Source: JANNXY01 sp039795755
Lineage (GTDB): Bacteria > Patescibacteriota > Minisyncoccia > Phycocordibacterales > CAIZIN01
Assembly: GCA_039795755.1 (NCBI GenBank)
Contig: JBDKLF010000026.1
Span: 1 to 5,370 of the forward strand
Direction: 5' to 3'
Length of the DNA: 5,370 nucleotides
How positions within the stretch are numbered: position 1 is the stretch's first letter; every line of letters begins with the position of its first letter. Below, in pieces: positions 1-4,101 of this stretch. The translations under genes were made by a program, and so were the position numbers. The notes under the pieces are model-generated. The model searched no databases, was not told where the DNA came from, and was given only the letters and a program-made list of their open reading frames with translations.

Positions 1-1435
1 CTTCATACATCACTTCTTTCTGTGTTGGTAATTCTTCTGCGGGAACTCCTTGCAAGGCATCTTCGAAGAATTTTTTCTTGTCTTCTGGGACAGGAATTTG
101 TTTTTTACATACCGTACACAACGTTCGCACCAATCGTTGTGCCATAGCGAGACGAACTGCAGAAGAAATAATCTTTGGATTTACTCCAAGGTCAATTAAT
201 CGAGGGAATGCACCTGCAGCATTGTTGGTGTGAAGGGTAGAGAATACCAAGTGTCCGGTAAGCGCAGAATCAATCGCTGTTGCTGCGGTCTCTGGATCTC
301 GAATTTCTCCTACCATAATGACGTCAGGATCTTGTCGAAGTGATGCGCGTAGTCCTGAAGCGAAGGTGTAACCTTTCTTTGTTTCAACTTGCGTCTGAAC
401 AATTCCTGGAAGGTGGTATTCAACTGGATCTTCGATGGTAATAATTTTTACTTCAGGTGTATGAATCTTTCGTAACACCGCATAGAGTGTAGTAGTCTTT
501 CCAGATCCTGTTGGTCCGGTAGTAAGAATCATTCCATTCGGTCGCTGCATTTCACGGAGAAGCACAGTGAGGAGTCGTGGGGGGAAGCCGAGATCTTCAA
601 GTGTAACCTGAATTGCTTTTGGATTAAGGATTCGAAGTACGATTGATTCACTATATGCACCAGGAAGCATAGAACTTCGGATTTCGATATCAGAATCATC
701 GAGCTTTACGGTGAATCGTCCGTCTTGTGCGGCGTTCTTGATATTTAACTTCATTCCTGAGAGGAGCTTGATACGTGAAAGAATCAAGAAGAATGTGTCA
801 CGATCAAATGACATTGCATTTTGGAGTACACCATCGAGTCGATAACGAAGTCGTACTGATGATTCTTCTGGTTCAATGTGAATGTCGGATGCGTTTACTC
901 CAAATGCCCCTGCAAGAATTACTTCGAGAATTCGAGAGATTTTGAATCCTTTTCGTTCTTTCAAAATGTCGGTGATGATGGTGTTCACATCAGGAAGGCT
1001 TTTGATAGAAGTAATCATTGCTTTGATTTCTTCATGAGAAATATCAAGTGAGCCTGCCTTGGTCTCTGCAGTATAAGTGGTGTCTTTGTAACGATCCCAT
1101 GCACGTTCAAGACTTCGTGATGATGCAATAAAGAGTTGTGGAAGGAAGTTACGGGATTCGAGATTGCGAACAATGGTCATTGCTTCAGTTTTTTGGGGGG
1201 AGAGGAGAGCGACTTTTATTTTTTTGCCGGTCATATCAAAGATAGCAATACGTGCTGCTCGTGCTTCGTCTTCAGGAATGAGACGAAGTCCATCACTGTT
1301 GATTGATGCTTGTGAAAGATCAATATAAGGAAGTCCATAACGCTGTGAAAGTATTTCTGCAAGGTCTTCTTCTTCTCGACCTCTTACCTCGTCGTACTTC
1401 TTTTGTGCTTTATCTTCGTCAAAGATGATGGTCAT
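1..1435 (-). CDS. pilB: Type IV pilus assembly / type II secretion ATPase, PilB/GspE family (partial, C-terminal end outside window)
   Basis: Hexameric cytoplasmic ATPase that powers assembly of type IV pili or the related secretion pseudopilus. The window holds the first 478 codons, open to the left edge. The N-terminal ~150 residues look like the T2SSE/MshE N-domain. Next come the family signature ASDIHIEP (D184-P189), YRLDG, and QDGRF; the Walker A motif GPTGSGKTTT at 307-316 (catalytic K313); ITIEDPVEY (Asp box); the Walker B region VIMVGEIRD at 372-380 (E377); the His box TGHLVFSTLHTN at 393-404; and AQRLVRTLC leading into a zinc half-site CTVC (C440, C443). The partner CxxC pair expected in many members would lie beyond the edge. 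The ATG at 1435-1433 is chosen because an extended -10 box ends 7 nt upstream and no Shine-Dalgarno is present. It is divergently transcribed from the small gene at 1472. PilB and GspE cannot be told apart here; PilB is likelier because most reduced CPR-type genomes carry type IV pilus genes. Confidence 0.95.
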   Translation of the reverse strand, partial: MTIIFDEDKAQKKYDEVRGREEEDLAEILSQRYGLPYIDLSQASINSDGLRLIPEDEARAARIAIFDMTGKKIKVALLSPQKTEAMTIVRNLESRNFLPQLFIASSRSLERAWDRYKDTTYTAETKAGSLDISHEEIKAMITSIKSLPDVNTIITDILKERKGFKISRILEVILAGAFGVNASDIHIEPEESSVRLRYRLDGVLQNAMSFDRDTFFLILSRIKLLSGMKLNIKNAAQDGRFTVKLDDSDIEIRSSMLPGAYSESIVLRILNPKAIQVTLEDLGFPPRLLTVLLREMQRPNGMILTTGPTGSGKTTTLYAVLRKIHTPEVKIITIEDPVEYHLPGIVQTQVETKKGYTFASGLRASLRQDPDVIMVGEIRDPETAATAIDSALTGHLVFSTLHTNNAAGAFPRLIDLGVNPKIISSAVRLAMAQRLVRTLCTVCKKQIPVPEDKKKFFEDALQGVPAEELPTQKEVMYE

Positions 1436-1442
1436 GTTGATT

Positions 1443-1451
1443 ATTGTAACA
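1443..1451 (-). promoter_or_regulatory. Extended -10 promoter of the pilB/gspE gene
   Basis: Read on the minus strand the sequence is TGT-TACAAT, an extended -10 (TGn followed by TAnnnT). Its last base is 7 nt before the ATG at 1435, so transcription should begin at or within a base or two of the start codon. No convincing -35 box is visible. The assignment is from pattern only. Confidence 0.5.
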
Positions 1452-1454
1452 CGG

Positions 1455-1463
1455 TGATATAAT
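1455..1463 (+). promoter_or_regulatory. Extended -10 promoter of the 117-aa gene
   Basis: TGA-TATAAT is a perfect -10 hexamer (1458-1463) with a TGn extension. It ends 8 nt before the ATG at 1472. A weak -35 candidate TTGATT at 1437-1442 is spaced only 15 nt away, so the TG extension probably does the work. The predicted transcript start is at, or 1-2 nt before, the ATG. It lies back-to-back with the opposing pilB promoter, 3 bp away. Confidence 0.6.
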
Positions 1464-1471
1464 AGACGCAT

Positions 1472-1825
1472 ATGAAAGAAGACCTTGGCGATAGTGTAGG
1501 AAATGTAAGTGAAGGAATTCGGAATATTATTAATGCTGCTGAGCAAGCAAAGATTCGTGTTGAAGAAGAATGTTCACGATCAGGTAATTCTTGGTTTGCT
1601 TGTGTTCGTAGTGTTCTCAGTGCTATTCAGGTTGAAGCACAAATAGGAATTGGGAGAGAGGTGACAATCACTTACCGTGATCGTGTTGAACGTGAGGTAA
1701 TTGAAATCGGAAGAGAGCTACTTCGACTCGAGGAATTTGACCCTATTTCGGTAGCACAGGCCTCTCAAGAAGCTATATATAGCCGTATTCTAGCACTCAA
1801 ACCCACTCCAGAAGAGCGTCTATAA
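1472..1825 (+). CDS. Small hypothetical protein, acidic and mostly helical
   Basis: I do not recognise this 117-residue protein. It has no signal peptide or membrane segment, so it is probably cytoplasmic. The sequence is rich in E, R, I and A, with a long amphipathic-looking helical stretch around residues 60-90 (REVTITYRDRVEREVIEIG, then RELLRLEEFD) and a short N-terminal helix around NIINAAEQAKIRVEEE. There are two cysteines, at about 34 and 44. Codon use and A+T content match the pilB, tsaE and polA genes, so it appears native rather than part of the G+C-rich island that follows. The ATG at 1472 fits the extended -10 ending 8 nt upstream; there is no ribosome binding site. It is divergent from pilB, which could suggest a shared role, but no motif supports a pilus function. 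No terminator is visible before the next promoter at 1831. Confidence 0.75.
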   Translation: MKEDLGDSVGNVSEGIRNIINAAEQAKIRVEEECSRSGNSWFACVRSVLSAIQVEAQIGIGREVTITYRDRVEREVIEIGRELLRLEEFDPISVAQASQEAIYSRILALKPTPEERL

Positions 1826-1830
1826 GGTAC

Positions 1831-1860
1831 TTGACAGATGGGTCTATTGTGTGCTAATAT
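1831..1860 (+). promoter_or_regulatory. Strong promoter of the first lipoprotein gene
   Basis: The -35 box is a perfect TTGACA at 1831-1836, followed by an 18-nt spacer and TAATAT at 1855-1860. The -10 is preceded by TGC, so it is also an extended -10. The -10 ends 8 nt before the ATG at 1869, predicting a leader of only 0-2 nt. The AGGGA just before the ATG is too close to act as a Shine-Dalgarno site. Confidence 0.7.
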
Positions 1861-1868
1861 GTTAGGGA

Positions 1869-2807
1869 ATGAAAACGTTCTTCAAATACATCGGGACGGC
1901 ACTTTTTGCCGTCGTCACTACACTCACAACAGGCTGCAGCAATGTCGGGGGAACCCGCATTGTGAACGCCGCAACCCCGACTGTCGGCGGTAGCTTCGCT
2001 ACCCAGACCGTCATGCAGACCGTCGAAAAGACGGTCGCGCCAGCTGCTAAGGCTGGATTGGAAGTCTACGGCCAACAGCCGTCGGAACCAAGCGCGGCCG
2101 CCAAGGCCAACCAGACTACCTGGGGCCAGACCTTTAATGGGGCGATGGCCTACAACGAGATGCGCCCGCACAATTGGGCGCGGCTCGAAACGCCATCGGC
2201 TGACACCCGGATCCTGCTCGACACGTCGACGGGATACATCTGGAAGGTCGGTTGTCACAACCGAATCGTCGTGGCTCAAAGCCGCACGGTGACTGAACAA
2301 GTCCCTCAGGTCATTCAGGTTCCGGTGCAGCAGCAAGTCGCTGCCGCACCAGCCGGAGGTGTTCATGTGGACAATTCAGTCCGCGTGGAGACAGGACTCA
2401 ATAATCTGTTCGCCGGAGCAACTGCTCTTGCCGGACAAGTTCTTGAGCAGGGATTGGTCCAACGGCCAATTCCTGGTGGTTGCTATCCGCAGCCACAACC
2501 TCGTTACCGGCAGGCAAATTGCCCGCCGCCACAACGTGTTGCTTGCCCGCCGCAGATGCGTCAACGGCCACCGCTTCCTTGCCCGCCTCAACAACGGCCA
2601 GGAAAAGTCCAGGTTCGCGTGCATAACGTGAATGTGAACGGGAACTACAATGGTGTGGTTCCTACAGGAAGCAGCAGCTACCGCCCGAGCTACAACAGCA
2701 ATAGCCGCGGTAGTAACTATGGTCCGAGTGGACAAGGTCGGCCGTTCGGAAACGGCAGCAACAATGCTGGCTATGCCCGGGGAAATCCAGGGTTGAGCTA
2801 CTTCTAG
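1869..2807 (+). CDS. Putative secreted lipoprotein with Cys/Pro-rich repeats and an Asn/Gly/Ser-rich tail
   Basis: This 312-residue protein matches no family I can name. Residues 1-22 look like a lipoprotein signal peptide: MKTFFKYIG, then a hydrophobic core, then TLTTGC with C23 as the likely lipidated residue. The lipobox is imperfect (T at -3), so ordinary signal peptidase cleavage is an alternative. Residues ~24-80 are Ala/Thr/Val-rich. Residues ~82-135 are the most globular-looking part (WGQTFNGAMAYNEM, NWARLETPSADTRI, TGYIWKVGC). A Gln/Val-rich stretch follows near 140-165. Residues 205-245 form a Pro/Gln/Arg-rich segment with spaced cysteines (205, 218, 226, 238), and residues ~250-312 are low complexity, rich in N, G, S and Y, as in surface-exposed or adhesive tails. 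G+C is far higher than in the flanking genes (37 of 60 bases at 1921-1980), suggesting acquisition or distinct selection. It has its own strong promoter and ends in a double hairpin. Confidence 0.8.
   Translation: MKTFFKYIGTALFAVVTTLTTGCSNVGGTRIVNAATPTVGGSFATQTVMQTVEKTVAPAAKAGLEVYGQQPSEPSAAAKANQTTWGQTFNGAMAYNEMRPHNWARLETPSADTRILLDTSTGYIWKVGCHNRIVVAQSRTVTEQVPQVIQVPVQQQVAAAPAGGVHVDNSVRVETGLNNLFAGATALAGQVLEQGLVQRPIPGGCYPQPQPRYRQANCPPPQRVACPPQMRQRPPLPCPPQQRPGKVQVRVHNVNVNGNYNGVVPTGSSSYRPSYNSNSRGSNYGPSGQGRPFGNGSNNAGYARGNPGLSYF
2519..2587 (+). repeat. Irregular direct repeat encoding a Cys-Pro-Pro motif
   Basis: The core TTGCCCGCC occurs at 2519, 2543 and 2579, so the steps are 24 and 36 nt, both multiples of 12. 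Copies 1 and 3 also share a CAACG-type ending. The protein reads CPPPQRVA, then CPPQMRQRPPLP, then CPPQQRPG, placing cysteines at residues 218, 226 and 238. It looks like a small coding repeat that grew by duplication. Confidence 0.6.
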
Positions 2808-2821
2808 TGGCGATCGATGTA

Positions 2822-2846
2822 AGGGTGGGGCACTTGGCCCCACCCT
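2822..2846 (+). other. Strong GC-rich hairpin after the lipoprotein gene
   Basis: A perfect 10-bp stem, 2822-2831 (AGGGTGGGGC) with 2837-2846 (GCCCCACCCT), closes a 5-nt loop ACTTG. It starts 14 nt after the stop codon. No T-run follows directly, so it is not a complete terminator by itself. It probably stabilises the mRNA 3' end or assists the next hairpin. Confidence 0.7.
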
Positions 2847-2848
2847 CG

Positions 2849-2886
2849 GGACCGGAATACATTTGTATCCGGTCCTTTATTTATTT
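2849..2886 (+). terminator. Rho-independent terminator of the first lipoprotein gene
   Basis: The stem 2849-2860 (GGACCGGAATAC) pairs with 2865-2875 (GTATCCGGTCC) with one bulged A and an ATTT loop. It is followed by TTTATTTATTT. This is a standard intrinsic terminator, 2 nt after the preceding GC-rich hairpin. It separates the first lipoprotein gene from the promoter of the second. Confidence 0.85.
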
Positions 2887-2904
2887 AGGGCTTACAGACC
2901 AATA

Positions 2905-2934
2905 TTGACATAATGTATAATTATGTTATATAAT
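2905..2934 (+). promoter_or_regulatory. Consensus promoter of the second lipoprotein gene
   Basis: TTGACA (2905-2910), an 18-nt spacer and TATAAT (2929-2934) are both perfect hexamers. Transcription should start near 2941, leaving a leader of about 92 nt before the ATG at 3034. This is the only gene here with such a leader. A second TATAAT at 2916-2921 is wrongly spaced for this -35 box. The rest of the 226-bp gap at 2808-3033 holds the terminator hairpins and the leader ORF described separately. Confidence 0.75.
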
Positions 2935-2977
2935 ACATACAATCGTTCTTCAAAACTTAGCGCATACCGTGCTCAGG

Positions 2978-3037
2978 ATGATGAAGATTCAAACTAAATT
3001 CAACCAATCATTTGTCAGTAGATTTTGTTTCTTATGA
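2978..3037 (+). CDS. Possible leader peptide overlapping the second lipoprotein gene
   Basis: A 19-codon ORF reads MMKIQTKFNQSFVSRFCFL, with tandem ATGs at 2978 and 2981. Its TGA (3035-3037) overlaps the ATG of the next gene (3034-3036) as ATGA, a common translational-coupling arrangement. There is an AGGA at 2975-2978, but it is too close to either ATG to be a good ribosome binding site. The reading frame is open upstream to a TAA at 2918, with an alternative GTG at 2969. The downstream ATG has no Shine-Dalgarno of its own, which makes coupling attractive. At this length the ORF could easily be chance. Confidence 0.3.
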   Translation: MMKIQTKFNQSFVSRFCFL

Positions 3038-3480
3038 AAAAATTCATTTCGTTCGTCATCCTCCTCGCAACCCTTGTTCTCACCGGCTGTGATGCCAAGT
3101 GGGGTGGGTCGGATCCGGTGCTACCACCAGAGGTTCACAACAATTACAGCCTTTTTGGTTCAGGTGGATCCAAGGCAGCACCAGCCGCGAATTCCAAACT
3201 CCCTGATCGGCCCTGCAACGAGACGTGCCTGCCACCAGGCACCGTCTCGGGTGTGGTAACCAACCCACCTCGCGGTGACAATCATCAGGCACAACAGCTT
3301 CCGAACTCTAATTCTGGAAGAATGGTGGGGAGAATCTTCTCCTTACCATCGCGAAATTACCCCGGTGTGCTTAAAAAAGTCACCATTTTCGTTCCTGAAA
3401 ACGAGCCGATTCATGTAACCTTGAAAAAACTTCGTGATAACGGAGATTGCTTTGAGGATTATGAAAGGAGGGTGCGCTAA
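3034..3480 (+). CDS. Putative small lipoprotein
   Basis: This is a 148-residue protein of unknown family. MKKFISFVILLATLVLTGC is a textbook lipoprotein signal with a canonical LTGC lipobox and C19 as the lipidated residue. Asp follows at +2, a residue that in E. coli disfavours outer-membrane sorting; its meaning here is unknown. The mature part begins with a flexible G/S/P/A/N-rich stretch, then a CNETC pair (C61, C65), then a Pro/Asn-rich linker. It ends in a more ordered-looking segment (residues ~98-148: VGRIFSLPSRNYPGV, VTIFVPENEPIHVTLKKL) with C139. The ATG at 3034 is preferred over an in-frame TTG at 3025 because it gives the normal MKK signal-peptide start and overlaps the stop of the leader ORF. 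G+C is raised in the middle (39 of 60 bases at 3181-3240). Terminators on both sides make it a single-gene unit. Confidence 0.8.
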   Translation: MKKFISFVILLATLVLTGCDAKWGGSDPVLPPEVHNNYSLFGSGGSKAAPAANSKLPDRPCNETCLPPGTVSGVVTNPPRGDNHQAQQLPNSNSGRMVGRIFSLPSRNYPGVLKKVTIFVPENEPIHVTLKKLRDNGDCFEDYERRVR

Positions 3481-3501
3481 GAAAACCGGTAAACCCGGTA
3501 C

Positions 3502-3545
3502 AAAGGCAGGACTTCATTCGATTGGAGCTCCTGCCTTTTTCTTTT
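3502..3545 (+). terminator. Rho-independent terminator of the second lipoprotein gene
   Basis: The stem AAAGGCAGGA (3502-3511) pairs perfectly with TCCTGCCTTT (3529-3538) across a 17-nt loop. A T-rich tail (TTTTTCTTTT, within 3536-3545) follows. It begins 21 nt after the stop codon and insulates tsaE from the island. Confidence 0.88.
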
Positions 3546-3575
3546 GCTTACACTATTTTATTTTTTACTACACTC

Positions 3576-3584
3576 TGATAGGCT
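3576..3584 (+). promoter_or_regulatory. Candidate extended -10 promoter of tsaE
   Basis: TGA-TAGGCT keeps the TG extension and the three most conserved -10 positions (T, A and final T) but is otherwise weak. It ends 6 nt before the ATG at 3591, the same spacing as the polA promoter. An alternative is TTGCTT (3544-3549) with TACACT (3569-3574) at a long 19-nt spacing, which would leave a leader of about 9-10 nt. Confidence 0.35.
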
Positions 3585-3590
3585 GTGCAC

Positions 3591-4082
3591 ATGACTGAAT
3601 ATATTTCTCATGCTCTCGAAGAGACAAAAGCAATCGCACAAAAAATCCTTGATACAGGAGCGAGAGTGATTACACTGCGAGGAGATCTCGGAGCAGGGAA
3701 GACTGCATTGACCAAATGTATTGCAGAGCTACTTGGTATTACCGAGACAGTGACTAGTCCGACATTTGTGATTATGAAGAAGTACGGTGTTCCAATTCTG
3801 GTACCCTCCCTTAATCCCTCCTTGGCAGGAGGGAAAGATGCCCAGCAGTTACTCTCTCCGGTTACGGAGAGGGTTGGGAGAGGGTGTCTTATACATATCG
3901 ATGCCTATCGAATTCAATCAGAACATGAGCTCGATGTACTCAATTTGAATGAATTACTACAGGATCAAAATAATCTAATCATTATTGAGTGGCCTGAGCA
4001 GACCATGAAGCTCCTTCCTCCACAAACCCTCATTGTACAATGCGACTTTGTTGATGAGATGACAAGGAAATATAGTTTCTAA
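3591..4082 (+). CDS. tsaE: tRNA t6A37 threonylcarbamoyladenosine biosynthesis ATPase TsaE, with an in-frame palindromic insertion
   Basis: TsaE is the small P-loop ATPase that works with TsaB and TsaD to place threonylcarbamoyl on A37 of ANN-decoding tRNAs in the cytoplasm. The 163 residues show the family order: ALEETKAIAQ; Walker A GDLGAGKT (31-38, K37); VTSPTFVIMKKY (54-65); IHIDAYRI (101-108); and LIIIEWPEQ (129-137), then LLPPQTLIV. Between KKYG and HIDAYR the family normally has only a few residues. Here about 29 extra residues (71-99) are encoded by a palindrome-rich DNA element at 3801-3887. The frame is kept and there is no stop, so the protein is probably functional with an enlarged loop. 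The ATG at 3591 matches the usual TsaE start; an in-frame GTG at 3585 would add only two residues. polA follows 19 nt downstream. tsaB and tsaD are not in the window. Confidence 0.95.
   Translation: MTEYISHALEETKAIAQKILDTGARVITLRGDLGAGKTALTKCIAELLGITETVTSPTFVIMKKYGVPILVPSLNPSLAGGKDAQQLLSPVTERVGRGCLIHIDAYRIQSEHELDVLNLNELLQDQNNLIIIEWPEQTMKLLPPQTLIVQCDFVDEMTRKYSF
3801..3887 (+). repeat. Palindrome-rich repeat-like element inserted in frame within tsaE
   Basis: This 87-bp segment (29 codons) differs sharply from its surroundings. It holds two strong hairpins. In the first, TCCCTCCT (3815-3822) pairs perfectly with AGGAGGGA (3827-3834) around TGGC. In the second, CTCTCCG (3854-3860) pairs perfectly with CGGAGAG (3865-3871) around GTTA. 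The outer ends, ACCCTC (3803-3808) and GAGGGT (3880-3885), are also complementary, and the pairing can extend inward past a small bulge. The whole could fold as a three-way cruciform, with terminal inverted repeats as in a miniature mobile or REP-like element. Its translation (residues 71-99) falls in a TsaE loop where the family has no such insert. Exact borders are uncertain by several bases, and no target-site duplication is obvious. Confidence 0.7.
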
Positions 4083-4086
4083 ATTC

Positions 4087-4095
4087 TGCTATTAT
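4087..4095 (+). promoter_or_regulatory. Extended -10 promoter of polA
   Basis: TGC-TATTAT lies in the 19-nt gap between tsaE and polA and ends 6 nt before the ATG at 4102. That places the expected transcript start at the ATG itself. No good -35 hexamer is present. polA may also be reached by read-through from tsaE, as there is no terminator between them. Confidence 0.55.
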
Positions 4096-4101
4096 AGGTG
4101 C

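Noticed and set aside
1190..1211. G-rich run near 1195-1210 as a second copy of the tsaE palindromic element
   Set aside because: It lacks the paired arms and encodes normal PilB residues (LLSPQKT).
2018..2036. Hairpin GACCGTC-GAAAA-GACGGTC inside the first lipoprotein gene, next to a direct repeat CAGACCGTC (2004 and 2016)
   Set aside because: There is no T-run, and it encodes the repetitive QTVMQTVEKTV stretch; coding repetition explains it.
1854..2843. Two long minus-strand ORFs (1854-2366 and 2376-2843) and a plus-strand out-of-frame ORF (2359-2631) over the first lipoprotein gene
   Set aside because: They are open by chance in G+C-rich DNA. Their proteins have scattered R, H and W composition and no motif, while the 1869-2807 frame has a signal peptide, a promoter and a terminator.
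2914..2937. Imperfect dyad TGTATAA...TAATACA over the second lipoprotein promoter, as an operator
   Set aside because: It is short, has a mismatch and lies in very AT-rich DNA, so chance is likely.
3025..3033. TTG at 3025 as the start of the second lipoprotein
   Set aside because: It adds MFL before a normal MKK signal-peptide start; the ATG at 3034 is the better choice.
3464..3472. Perfect Shine-Dalgarno-like AAAGGAGGG
   Set aside because: It encodes the ERR residues near the end of the second lipoprotein, and the only start codon near it (GTG at 3472) is too close and opens a two-codon frame ending in TAA.
3461..3598. 45-codon ORF overlapping the end of the second lipoprotein gene, with a basic N-terminus and a hydrophobic stretch
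   Set aside because: Its hydrophobic part is just the translated T-run of the terminator and the AT-rich gap after it, and it has no well-placed ribosome binding site.
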